DNA of 64,000 bases from Selaginella moellendorffii (lineage: Eukaryota; Streptophyta; Lycopodiopsida; Selaginellales; Selaginellaceae). The notes under the pieces were generated by a model. The model was not told the origin of the DNA and ran no database searches. It worked only from the letters and a program-made list of their open reading frames with translations. The stretch is from positions 186,813 through 250,812 of the forward strand of contig NW_003314343.1 in the NCBI RefSeq assembly GCF_000143415.4, given 5' to 3'. The stretch's first letter is position 1, and every line of letters begins with the position of its first letter. This document shows, one piece after another, positions 9,251 to 20,461 of this stretch. Both the position numbers and the translations under genes were made by a program.

Positions 9251-12200
9251 ATGGCCTTCAGGGTTGGGGAAAAGGTTTACATTTTGAATGGTGGGAAGAG
9301 AGTTGCAAAAGGGACCCTTGTGTCTATGGATCGGAACTTTGTTATACACTGTCAAAGGCTTGGGGAAGGCAATGCTGCTGTATCAGTAGAGACTGTCTTC
9401 GATGGGAATGTGGTCGCTATTGAACGAGGAGAGATGGTCGTCGGGGTAAATGTTGTTGTTGCCTTGAAAAATCTTCAGAAGAAAGCAGATGTTGGGGACA
9501 GCGCAAGTGCGACGCATGTTCCCTCCGTGGATCTTAAGAACCGTGCTACATGGATTCAGGCGAAGGTGTTTCTAAACAACCCTAAGGGGGAGGTGGTAGC
9601 TGAGGGCTTAGCCACAGTTGTCGATCCAAGAGATGCGGTTGCTAATCAAGAATTGGGCTGGGATGATATTGGAGTTGCGATTTTAGAGGTTGTTGACACA
9701 GAAGAAAACAGTCTGACTATTGGAAGCATTGTGCGGTGGAAATTGAGGCACTTAGTGTTTGAGAATGTGAAGGATTCACAATCAAACACCACTACAACTG
9801 ATGACAGAACATCTCTTCATGGGAAAAGAAAGTACACCTTCCTAAAGCGCAGCCAAAGGGATCTGAGCAACGAACCGAAAAGACAGAAAATGGCGATGGA
9901 GGTTCGAATGGTCTCGACAGTTGCTTGTTGCAAGAGGAGGTGCTGTCAACATGCTGATTGGGATGCTATTGAAGAGGAGAGAGCAAGATACAAGACATTG
10001 TCCTGGAAGGCAGCTCGCAATTTTGTGTATGAGGCATTACGGTTATCTGTTGATGCTTCAGAACATCAGGTGGGGGGCATGGTCTTCTAGAGGGGTTTGG
10101 TCTGCATGAAGGCATGGAGAATCATTTATGGAGTCCCTCGAACCACATTCTACAGAATCAAAACTGAGTTCGAGGAACAAAGGGTTCAACAGGCAGTCCA
10201 TGGGAACGACGGTACGCACAAAACCAAGGGTCATGTTGTATATGGAGAGGCAATCTTCAAGAGGTTTGTCGAGACATGTAGCGAGCAGCAACCACATAAA
10301 ACCTGCCTCTTGGAAGATGGAACACGAGACACCCAACAAGTTCTCCCTTCCATGTATACCAAGGGGGCCATATTGGAAGATGTGAATCGAGAACTCCAGA
10401 GTAATGGCTACAGGAAGCTGAGCCAATCTAGATTTAGTAGATTGTGGAGCAACAGGTTCAGGGATGTGAGTATAGGAAAGTACTCCAGCTTTTCAAAGTG
10501 TGACGAGTGCACTGCTATCAAAATGGCTTTGTCGAAGAATTCTTGCAGCGCTCAAGAGCGAGAGACGTTGGTTAGAAGGCGGCTCGACCACAACATCGAG
10601 CAGAGAAGCTGCAAGACTGCGTATTATCATAACAGGATTCTCTCCATGGAGAGACCTGACTCTTACCTCTGCATCATCCACGACAAAATGGACCAGAAAA
10701 AGACGTGCTTACCTCGACTCAATCCTACCCCCAAGGCAATCTCTTCATCCATGCAGCTGCCTGTGTCTCTGTTTGGCATAATCGCTCATGGGCATGGTGC
10801 CCAGAACTATGGGAACTTCTTTGTACCTCTATGGGGTGGCGGGGGTGCAAACATGATGATTGCGTCCCTAGCAAAACACTTAAGGTCTCTGCAAAGTGTG
10901 CAGACTGAGCTGAACGGCCAACCCTTGCATAAGGCCCTTGTCGATCGAACCCCATACAGGGTTCAGCTGGAGGAGGAGCAAAGGCTTGCAGTATCGTGTG
11001 GGGCCCCATGCCATCCCAATGAATATGTTGGCCGTCAGATTGTAGGGTATCACGTGAGGCCTCATGCCATTCCAACAAGGCTGGTCGCCCGGTGAATGCA
11101 CAGCCTCATCCAAACGAAGCAGAATCTCAAGGAAGTTCTTGCGGCCGATGTGGCCTTCCACCCCATCTTCTGCTCTAAACAGACAATGCTGGCAGTGAGA
11201 ACAAAAACATGTACGTCTTCGCGTACTTGGCGATGCTTGTTGCCAAAGGCATATTTGAAACGGTTACACTTGGCTTTCTCATGGTTGGGCACACTCATGA
11301 AGACGTCGATGCCATGTTCAGTCACCTGGCAGAGTCCCTCCGGCGATCCAATGTCCTCACCCTCCCACAACTCTACGATGAATTCCAAAATTGCATCAAA
11401 GGCACTGTTGAAGCTGCACTTCTGACAGAGGTTCCAGACTTTAAGGGGTTTGTAAGAGGCTACATCAGGGACGGATCCGAAATGCTGATTGGCCACTCCA
11501 AGCCTCTTCAGTTTCATTTCAGCATGTGTGACGGTGCTCCAGTGATGAGGTACAAGATGAGAGAATAGGACACAGTGTGGCTGCTAATGGACGGCATTGA
11601 ACTCTTCAAGAGAGATCCCATAACTGGGGAACCTATGATTCCTCAGGGTTCCCCACGGCCGATGCACCCGAATGGACTCAAAGACCAGGAAAGTATAGTG
11701 GCCGGGATTAGACAGCATATTGCCTTCTGGAAGAGGGGGTTGGTGTTTGGTGGAGAATCCTATTTTCAGAGGTGCAAGCCTTTGCTCGAATACTGGGAGA
11801 AGATTATATCTGCTATCCAAAATGGGCCGGTTGTATATGAAGAATTGGAAGAGTCCTTTTGGCCAGAACCTAGAGCACCAGATAGTAGCGGAACAATGTC
11901 CTCTGGAAATGCAGTGACAGATAACGATGTTGAGGATCACTATTGTGGGCCGAGGAACAAGAAGCCGGATTCAGCATTCAATCCAGTACAGGTCTGCAAA
12001 GGAATGGTTGTGCTTGTCAGACCCAGTAATAAAAAACAAATGATATGGGTGGGGCGCTGCATCACTGATGCAGAGGAGGACGCGGAAACTAACTCCTTCA
12101 ATGTAACTGTGGAGTGGTTCAAGCCAAGTTCCGGATATACGAAGGATTGCCTAGAAAAGAGATGGGTGCTGAATCCAAGGGATCCTAGCATGAGCATATC

Positions 12201-12391
12201 GGTGGATAATGTTGTGCATGGTTGGATGCGGAAGCAGAGTGCCACCATCACCTTGCCAGACCATGCAAGAGATGCAGCAAGAGCATTCATAACCCGGGTT
12301 CAAGGTGAGATTCATGAATATTCCTTTACTAAGTTTCTAATGTATTTTATTTCAAGGTGAGCAATCCGAATCTGAATCAGAGGAGGCGTGA
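9251..12391 (+). pseudogene. DDE/DUF7869-type transposase-like gene with two in-frame TAGs
   Basis: One frame runs from ATG at 9251, interrupted only by TAG at 10088-10090 and 11566-11568. The N-terminal part has two similar beta-rich modules (VGEKVYILNGG..., then KVFLNNPKGEVVAEGLA), reminiscent of DUF8039-like modules of plant transposons. A Cys cluster (CCKRRCC) follows, then a helix-turn-helix-like IIYGVPRTTFYRIK, then FSKCDECTAIK. Catalytic-type positions are IIHDKMD (first Asp), DNAGSENKN (second Asp, encoded across an intron) and LMVGHTHEDVDAMF. The C-terminal region has WVGRCITDAE and VEWFKPSSG, as in DUF7869 proteins. The intron before DNAGSENKN is about 10971-11182 and lacks a GT donor. 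A 52-nt intron (12305-12356) precedes a short last exon ending TGA at 12389-12391, inside a palindrome copy. It is a broken transposase by its stops; the family placement is from memory of motifs. Confidence 0.7.
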
Positions 12392-12479
12392 TGGCATGTG
12401 GCCTTACGCCATTCCTAGGTGAGATAATACAAATAACAAGTATAAATTCTTAGTTGTTCTAGCAAATCTTACTTAAAGT

Positions 12480-13760
12480 TCAAGGTGAACAAGCCGAATA
12501 TGAATTCATCGGATTGCTATAACAAATTGCGAGGTGATGGCATGAGGCGATACGCCATTTGAGAGTGGTAGCCATTCCTATATGAGGTGAGTGAAGTATT
12601 TATTAGAAATACCTCATTCAATTGTGCACTTCTAAGTCTTGGTCCACTTAGTACTGTTTGCATGTTTTTATTTTAATTCTTTCTCTAAAATGTTATTTAG
12701 CATGTGGCTTCATGCCATTGCTCTCCACAATCATGCATTGAATTTCTATCCTTGCATAATACTTCTCCATATATATAGCATGTGCGCATATGTGATATGG
12801 TTCATTAGGCCTGATATAGTGTGTGAGGTAAAACAAAGATGATGTGACATATGCATTTACCAATCACACGTGCATAAATCTAATAATATGGCGTGTGGCC
12901 CATATTAATGGCACATAAACCCATATTGTGGGCTTACGTGCTTTATGTACCATCATTCCCTTGCAGCGTGTGTGTTGGTTTCCTTTTATAACACAACGAA
13001 CTCCATATTTTAGGGTGAAGAGTGTTCTCATGGCAAGCACAAAATCTGTAAGTGAGGCAGAAATGGAGACGGAGAAGGAGATAGGTGAAGATGTAGAATA
13101 TATAAGTCTTCCAAACTCCCCGTACTATACTCCAGGTGATCATTTTTCTGAACAAATGGCAACATTAACAACTATCGAGAACGCCCCAGTAACGTTAGAG
13201 ACAACAATCCAAAGCAAAACAACTGACCCGGAGAAGGATGATAGTACCGCTGAGAGTACCAAAAAGGAGGTGTCCACTAGCGCTTAGGCTTATAATGGCG
13301 TGTGCCCTCATGCCATTTACTTGATCACCAAATACCTTTTTCCCTTTGTACTAGTATATCTTAATACCGGTCTGAGAAATAGAATGGCATGTGCCCTCAG
13401 GCCTTTTACTAAATCACCTTTGAAAGAAATGCAAGCCTCTATGTCGTAAAAAAAAGGTACTAGAGAAATTCCTTAATAATATGAATGTTATTTAGTTTCA
13501 TGAAAATACACTAAGGGTCAAATGAGTTAAATGACTTCTCCAGACTAGCAATGCCTCTTGCTACACCTTCACAATTAGATTCGTTAGAAAAAGATAACAT
13601 TGAATAATATCTAAATGTTCTCACCATTAAGTTATATGTCTGGCTAATAGGAATGACGTTCATCTTGGAAAGCTCACCACACGCTCAATGAACAAACAAA
13701 TAGTGTGTGCACGCATGCCATCGCTCTTCTTTAGCTTCAGATTCGGCTTGTTCACCTTGA
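12480..13760. repeat. 20-base inverted repeat near the right side of the unit
   Basis: Bases 12480-12499 are the exact reverse complement of 13741-13760. A diverged direct copy (about 12352-12372) overlaps the last splice acceptor of the transposase-like gene. The arms enclose six palindrome copies and a small reading frame. They could be subterminal repeats or the trace of a local inverted duplication. Confidence 0.65.
13030..13287 (+). CDS. Small acidic Glu/Thr/Ser-rich open frame in the unit
   Basis: An 85-residue frame starts ATGGCAAGCACA and ends TAG at 13285-13287. It is rich in Glu, Thr and Ser with one Tyr-Tyr-Thr-Pro patch, and shows no recognisable domain. Palindrome copies lie just outside it on both sides (12886 and 13294), so it may be one exon between palindrome-bearing introns rather than a complete gene. 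A longer frame reaches back to 12928. The composition resembles the linker regions of the minus-strand gene. Confidence 0.3.
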   Translation: MASTKSVSEAEMETEKEIGEDVEYISLPNSPYYTPGDHFSEQMATLTTIENAPVTLETTIQSKTTDPEKDDSTAESTKKEVSTSA

Positions 13761-13765
13761 CAATG

Positions 13766-16582
13766 AGATTTATTATACAACCAGATGGACTCAGTCTGGA
13801 CATAAAGTCACCGTGCTAGTCACCATGCCCCAGATATGTCTAGCCCCTGGACAAAAAACATATAATTTCACGTCATTTTCAAATACTTGAAAATTTGTAC
13901 CTAGTCCCATTTTACTAGATAAATCCCACTTTAACGAAATAGAGCTTTTACAGCCTTAAATCCCACAGGCCACTTGGAATATTCCCATAGTTCGTGTCAG
14001 CTTCTTTCTATGCAAGGGATCTCATCATTGGTGGATTTCATGGTGGTGGATTTCCAGCATGTGAACTCCCACTCCCTCACCAATCTTATCATCTTGGGAC
14101 ACATATGGCACCTCCAAGAAAATGCTAAGACATACTGGAAGCAGGGAATGATGCAAATTAGTGATCATATTAAGACCACCAAATTCTATAATACTCATAG
14201 CTACTCCTTGCACAAGACAACTCCAACTCCTACTCCTACTCCTGCTACTCCCCAGACTCCAACACATACAGCTTTTCCAACTAAGTTGGCTATTCTTCCT
14301 TGAGCTCCTTGGTAATCCATTTCTGCCAGAAATGGAGGTATATAGCAACACTACCATCCATGATTTTTCTGTGTCAACTACAAACCAATCAGTACCAAGA
14401 CACATAGATGACAGCAACTCCACCTCTCCTACAAGGCCTATCCAAGCTCAACATTGCTTACCTCCTGTAACCTTCCCATCACCACAAGGTATGCCACACC
14501 CCTACAGTTCACTAGGATATCCCAATTACACTAGCAGGGCAGCTACATGTGAGCTTGGATGCAGATTTTCCCCCAATGGTTTTACATAACACACTTAAGT
14601 GCACTTTTTTAGGACCTACAGTTTTAATAATGGCTCTTTCCTGTGAAGAACATGGATCTTCTCACTCATGCCATGATGAACATGATGACACTTCTAGCAG
14701 TCCAGCAGTCAGGGCCATGACTTTCAATGACTTCCCATGCTTTTCCCTCCTCAGCAAGGGAAAAGCATGTGGCATTTCCCTTGCTGAGGAGATCCCAACC
14801 TCTCAAAGTCATTTATTTGGACCTCATATCCATCATGCTGTTTGCTCTTGTCTACTAACTTTACCTTTCTAGGACATGCTCACAGATCCATGTACTTTAT
14901 CATGGATCCCTACAAGCTCAACGAACAACACTCTTGCAATTGCTTAGTCCATTATCTCGACTCCAAGTCTTTTTCCTCACCATTAAGGAGCCTCACTCAA
15001 AGATCTAAGCTCCTCATAGCACCACTTGAATATGGCACATACTAGTTATGGAGCACAAGGTGGTGCATCCCTCAAAGTTGGTAGGCCCACAGCTCCAATC
15101 TGTGTTTTTGACTTTTAACTATTACAAGTGGTAAAAACAAGAAAAGACAAAGAAAAACCAAGAGAAAAACTGAAAAAGTGAAAAGAGAAATGGAGTGTGA
15201 AGTTCTAGGTTAAAGGGAAAATCACTTAGTCCAACTTTATTGGCAATTAAGTATTACCATTTGATGTTGACATGTGATGGTCCCAGGAGTGGGCCAATAC
15301 TCGAGGAGTTGCATGTCAAGAGAGCATGGCTCTCCACTTTAGTTTACACATGAATTTATAAACAATGTGATGGATAGAAAGGGGCTATTAAATGAATAAC
15401 TTTGGGATTTTGGGAATTGTAGAAGGTTTTCTTCAAAAAGTTGAGGATGTGATCTATATAAACATTTGACTTATCAAATTGACTAATATAGTTGTGGTAA
15501 ACAACTATAGTTGAAATCACAAAAAGGATAGAGATTCTGAGACAATAAAAGAATCACAAAAATATCTTCACATAGTTGAGGATGGTGCTCATGAATTTGA
15601 GATTAAAGTTAATGATCATGGGAGGTCAAATATAGATGAAGATATATATGTTTAAAATGGTGGTTAGGGCTACTTTTAATAAAGGCTAGAGGCTAGAATA
15701 ACCCAAGGAGTTAGGGGGGGGTTGGTGTTTTAATCACATGGAAGAATAGTTTTAAGGAGAAAAAGTAGCCATATGAAATGAAGGATAATCAATATGGTAG
15801 CACCTCAAAAAGTAGCTATGAGGCTAAGACTTTACAAAATGTTAGATTAACAAAGTCCAAAAAGCTAGATGGCTTAGTGAAGTCAAGAGATGGTCCCAAA
15901 GGCTTAGAGGAAACACATTTAAATAAAAGTGTGTTATACTTGATAAAGGATTTAGAAGATCACGAGATCTAAGAATGAGAATAATGGATTTTGGGCCTTG
16001 ATCTAGTGGCAATGTTGGTGAGCATTACTATGGACAAAAGGATTTGATAGGGACTGGGATATTAGGGAAGGGTGTTCCTTATATCTCTGGGCATCCTAAG
16101 GATGCTAACGTGTAGTCATCGAATGTTCACTTATAGATGGGTGATGCAATCTTTGGGAGATAAAACTATGGTACGGGTGGTCTTGAATTACTAACGAGAC
16201 AAAAGTAAATAGATATAGCTTTAGCGTAATAAACTAATATGTTAATAGTACCTTTGTGTGTCTATTGTGGGATCAGATGCATGGAGCACTTAGATTAAGT
16301 GGAAAGGCTGAATAGCATAGTGGCCATTTATAGGGCTAATAAGTCCCCAAGTTACAAATAGGACTTAATGAGGTTGTGAGTACTCCTCCAAGTGGTTAAA
16401 TATATGGTTAAATGACTAAAATAGAATGGAAAATTTAGTTGTTTACATTCTTCTTGCTTAAGCATTTAGAAAAAATATGGGGAGAAACTAACAAGAAAGA
16501 ACAAAGATAATCTTTTGTATTGGAGCATTAATTATATGTGTCTAACAAGTTAATTATTTTTAACAAAATATAAAAGTATTTA
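13766..16582. other. AT-rich stretch without recognisable genes
   Basis: Reading frames are short, low in complexity (for example a Thr-Pro run at about 14220-14250) and show no family motif. Around 15.0-16.6 kb the sequence is strongly A-rich on the plus strand. A structured hairpin region is listed separately. It is probably degenerate repeat DNA. Confidence 0.5.
14734..14794. repeat. Two mutually exclusive perfect hairpins
   Basis: CATGCTTTTCCC (from about 14737) pairs with GGGAAAAGCATG (to about 14770). TCCTCAGCAAGGG between those arms pairs instead with CCCTTGCTGAGGA downstream. The two stems share bases, so only one can form at a time. No gene is near enough to suggest a regulatory role. 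Confidence 0.6.
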
Positions 16583-16620
16583 GAATCTAGAGATATATGA
16601 GAATCTTAAAGAGTGATTGT

Positions 16621-16717
16621 AAGAGGAATAATACTGTTGAGATAAATAAGGTTATGAGTGAAAGGCACCAATCAATCAGAAGAGTTGTAGCATTGATAAC
16701 TTATTCTCCTTCTCAAG
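16621..16717 (+). repeat. Left arm of inverted repeat flanking the assembly gap
   Basis: About 95 bases match the reverse complement of 17636-17728 at roughly 85 percent by eye, with a perfectly shared GAGTTGTAGCATTGATAACT core. Weaker similarity continues outward into 16583-16620. Confidence 0.75.
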
Positions 16718-16739
16718 TATACTGTTTACAGAGGGACAT

Positions 16740-17586
16740 NNNNNNNNNNNNNNNNNNNNNNNNNNNNNNNNNNNNNNNNNNNNNNNNNNNNNNNNNNNNN
16801 NNNNNNNNNNNNNNNNNNNNNNNNNNNNNNNNNNNNNNNNNNNNNNNNNNNNNNNNNNNNNNNNNNNNNNNNNNNNNNNNNNNNNNNNNNNNNNNNNNNN
16901 NNNNNNNNNNNNNNNNNNNNNNNNNNNNNNNNNNNNNNNNNNNNNNNNNNNNNNNNNNNNNNNNNNNNNNNNNNNNNNNNNNNNNNNNNNNNNNNNNNNN
17001 NNNNNNNNNNNNNNNNNNNNNNNNNNNNNNNNNNNNNNNNNNNNNNNNNNNNNNNNNNNNNNNNNNNNNNNNNNNNNNNNNNNNNNNNNNNNNNNNNNNN
17101 NNNNNNNNNNNNNNNNNNNNNNNNNNNNNNNNNNNNNNNNNNNNNNNNNNNNNNNNNNNNNNNNNNNNNNNNNNNNNNNNNNNNNNNNNNNNNNNNNNNN
17201 NNNNNNNNNNNNNNNNNNNNNNNNNNNNNNNNNNNNNNNNNNNNNNNNNNNNNNNNNNNNNNNNNNNNNNNNNNNNNNNNNNNNNNNNNNNNNNNNNNNN
17301 NNNNNNNNNNNNNNNNNNNNNNNNNNNNNNNNNNNNNNNNNNNNNNNNNNNNNNNNNNNNNNNNNNNNNNNNNNNNNNNNNNNNNNNNNNNNNNNNNNNN
17401 NNNNNNNNNNNNNNNNNNNNNNNNNNNNNNNNNNNNNNNNNNNNNNNNNNNNNNNNNNNNNNNNNNNNNNNNNNNNNNNNNNNNNNNNNNNNNNNNNNNN
17501 NNNNNNNNNNNNNNNNNNNNNNNNNNNNNNNNNNNNNNNNNNNNNNNNNNNNNNNNNNNNNNNNNNNNNNNNNNNNNNNNNNNNNN
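16740..17586. other. Assembly gap (847 unknown bases)
   Basis: All bases are N. The apparent reading frames crossing it have no meaning. Confidence 1.
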
Positions 17587-17635
17587 CTTCTCACAAAAGA
17601 ATGAATTTTCTTGAAAAGAAGAGAGTATGGAGATG

Positions 17636-17728
17636 AGAGGGAGAATAAGTTATCAATGCTACAACTCTCGTGATTGATCAGTGCTTTTCACTCATACCTC
17701 TATTCATCTCAGCAGTATTATTCCTTTC
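17636..17728 (-). repeat. Right arm of inverted repeat flanking the assembly gap
   Basis: This is the partner of 16621-16717 in inverted orientation. The pair encloses the gap plus about 50-70 known bases, giving a spacing near 0.9-1.0 kb if the gap size is right. It could be a foldback or MITE-like element, or two opposed copies of a repeat. Confidence 0.75.
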
Positions 17729-17765
17729 ATAATCAATTACACATATCTTAATATCTAAAGTATTG

Positions 17766-20461
17766 AATGATTGTATCCATTAATCACCATCGAAATGAAT
17801 GAAAATTAAAACCATTGATCATAACTATTGATTTTTAAAGTTTTATAACTAGAGTTTGAGCAGAGAAAGGTGTGTTTGAGTAGGGAAGGGGTGAAAGAAA
17901 GATGTTTCAATCTTGCAATGTGCTTCAAGATGCTCTTCAATTAAAATATGCTTCCTTGAAAAGGTCAATTTGCATGCAAACCAGCGTCTTCCCACTTTCT
18001 TTCTTCCACTAGAGGTTTTTTTTTCTTGATTTTTGTTTTCTCTTGAGGGATGGAGATGTTGGTTCTCATGCAAACTGACATCTTTTAGCATTCTATTTAG
18101 TTTTTAACAGCTGGTGGAACTGGAAGGGATTATGCTGAGGTTGATGCAAATGACACATTCTTTGAGTGTGAAAATGAGCAAGAGGAATAATTAAGAAGAA
18201 GGTTAGTAATATTATCATTTATTTTGCATGGAGAACTAAGAATTAAACTATGCTTTGCAATGGCAATGATGAAAAGTTGAAGACATTTTAAAAGTACCAC
18301 CAAATATTAGATCTGCATTTACCTACTATATGCCACTCAAGATGCTCCAAAAGCAACCCCTTCTAGTTCAAGAGACACAAGTAGTACTTTGCAAGGTGGA
18401 GCTCTCCCGCCTTCTCTTGAGATGCAAGTGCCTTGGAGACAGCAGTTTTTGAAAAGACCTAGGATAAATTTTGAAGGAGGTGAAACAAGTAGCAGGAGAA
18501 TAAAAGCTAAGGCACCAACAACATTTTTAACTCTAAGTCCGTTGCCTCCAACTCAAGCTTAAACTCCCGCTTTTCCAATAGCTCATGCAACTGCACAAGC
18601 TTCTTCACCAACTCAAGTGACAAACCAAAGAAAAGTCACAGATATAAATGCACTTTCAAGGTTGCAGTGACAATGTTGAAGAAACAAGTGTAAGTTTTTT
18701 TCATCTCTTTTTCTATTCAAGCCTTGAATTGTTAAACATTGTAGGATTCTCTCACGAAGTGTTATACTCTAAAAAGCTTTGATGTAATGAACTTGAATAA
18801 ATAGAATGAAGCTGTGTAATAACTTCTGTACCATAGCAATCATTGCTTGTCTAAACTGTACAATATACATTGATGAAAAGTTGGCCAGCTGGCTGGAACC
18901 TGCCTCCAGTAGGTTCTAGCTACCGGAAATTGCCAGTCTCAAAGTCAAACATATTTTATTAACAGTAAAAGTTTTCCGGGCATTGGACAACATAAAAATT
19001 CCATTTTGCCCCCTGAAATTCACCCTTACTTTGGAAGTACTTGATAAGGTTAGAGGTGGTGTAGAGGATCTTTTCTAATCATGCTCGAGGAGGGATTTGC
19101 AATCAAGCATATGCAGTTGGTGGAGTTATGGTGAAGGGCAGCATAACTAGTATATTAGCTAGTGTTTGAGGTTCGTTGCTTATGCTTTAAAGTGTTTACT
19201 GGCAATCTTCTGTCTTGAGTTGGGATTTCCAGTGTGTTTTTGGAGTGTGGGCTTAAAGCTTGCGCACATGCTTTAAGCTGAGTTGCCTTGTGTGAGAGTT
19301 GCTGGTGTTGTTTTCTTTGCATATGGGGAATCCCCTTGTGCAACATCTAGGGTTAGAGCAAGCACTTCAATACCCCACCATTTTTGTGGTTTTTGCAGTC
19401 AGTTGGGGAAATCCAATATATCTAAGAGTTCAATGAGTGTCTGAGTGAGAGTTTAACACTGGCATCACTTTTTTTCCTAGCTGGGACTCTTTCTGGTCAT
19501 GCCTTTGCTTTTCTGGCAGCTCTTCTAGAGCTGGGTAGGATCAATGCTAGGGCCTGACTGAGACTTGGCCGACGCTTTCACACTTTCCAGGTCTAACTGT
19601 CTGCCTGGTGACATGTGGGCTAGTTGCAATGAGTTCAATTGTACAACTATGGGCAAAGAATTTCCTTAGTCCCTAATGAGGATTTCTAGCCTGCTTTGAC
19701 TTTTGTGCCAAAAGCTATTTTTGATATATAAGAATCAGTATAATACTTTTTTGAAACCTGAAGAATTTTGTATTTATAGGAGGAGGACCTTGAAAGACAG
19801 AAGTTAGACTGATTAGCTGCCTCAAGATGCAAGAAAAGTGAGAATAGGAAATTTAGAAGAAGCCAGCTTTCGGACATTTAATAGAAACTTTGTGTTTACA
19901 CTTATGACTGGTAATTTTATCATCCTTCTATATTTAAAAGAGCAAGGGCAACATATTCAATCGAGATTCGTTTTGAGCTTAATGGTGGAGATGAAGACAC
20001 GTGGGAAAAAACAGTTGAGAATGGAACGTTTTTATTTTTTTAGGGTAAACCAGTTTTTTCGATGGTAAACCTGTTTTTTTTAAGCATTTTTCCAGGAGCA
20101 CTTATGTAATTCAGCATTTCACCGCGGTTGCACGCCATGAAGTTTGCTGCTCTGATCAACCAGGTATGAGATGAGTTTTTCAAATCTATCTTGTGGTGAT
20201 GTTTCTTCTTTTTTTGCTGCCAGAAATGCTATATGAAGAATAAAGACTTGGATGGTATCTACGTGAGCAAGAAGGGGACAATTGCAGTGGAAGAGTAGCT
20301 TATGGTATGAGGACGTGTTTCCTCTTATGTTTGGTTTTTTTTGGAAGCCAAACGAGGACTGATTGATTAAATTAAATATCTAGAAAACTTTCTTATAGAT
20401 TCGTTCCAAGACTTAAGAAAAGATCTAACTACTCTTAAGAACCGAGGCCCCTTGCCCGGAG
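17766..20461. other. AT-rich interval with only coding remnants
   Basis: No intact gene is visible. A decayed frame is listed at 18331-18660. Around 20140 an ATGAAGTTTGCT frame followed by a GT...AG interval and a short Lys-rich frame suggests exon remnants on the plus strand, but no family can be named. The interval may include the 5' part of the Helitron downstream. Confidence 0.4.
18331..18660 (+). pseudogene. Decayed Ser/Thr/Pro-rich coding remnant
   Basis: One frame reads ATQDAPKATPSSSRDTSST, continues through WRQQFLKRPRINFEGG and reaches PLPPTQA. A TAA at about 18559-18561 then interrupts it, and the same frame continues as TPAFPIAHATAQASS to a stop near 18668. The TAA stands where CAA would fit the Gln-rich context. 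No family is recognised; a transposon protein linker is possible. Confidence 0.3.

Larger units (their letters stand above)
1797..13723. repeat. Dispersed 22-24 nt palindrome family (about 27 copies)
   Basis: Approximate copy positions: 1797, 1872, 3102, 3292, 3433, 4905, 6183, 6243, 6320, 7092, 7226, 7387, 7464, 8322, 8392, 8978, 9076, 9146, 10992, 11046, 12390, 12536, 12697, 12886, 13294, 13383 and 13701. The left arm is about AATGGCRTGNGG and the right arm is its complement. The copy at 1873-1894 is a perfect 22-base palindrome. The copy at 9078-9095 has a perfect 18-base core. Many differences are C/T or G/A transitions. Copies lie in introns of both genes, in the spacer and downstream of the plus-strand gene. 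Two copies sit in an exon. Confidence 0.9.
1278..13765. mobile_element. Large two-gene transposon-like unit with dispersed palindromes
   Basis: Seen: two multi-exon genes diverge from a 3-kb spacer (about 6.1-9.25 kb). Roughly 27 copies of one palindrome family occur between 1.80 and 13.72 kb, and I found none in the rest of the window. The plus-strand gene carries a DDE-like triad with the GHTHED motif typical of DUF7869 proteins. The minus-strand gene has a ParB-like box and a HAD/NIF-like domain. A 20-base inverted repeat (12480-12499 against 13741-13760) lies near the right side. Inferred: this is a DNA transposon or a relic of one. Terminal inverted repeats and target-site duplications were not identified, so the boundaries are those of the palindrome domain rather than proven ends. 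Confidence 0.6.

Noticed and set aside
1797-13723. Regularly recurring palindromes as a CRISPR array
   Set aside because: Spacing is irregular, the repeats diverge, the copies lie in introns and spacers of a eukaryotic element, and no cas genes exist.
16597-17604. Long frames across the N run
   Set aside because: They consist almost wholly of unknown bases.
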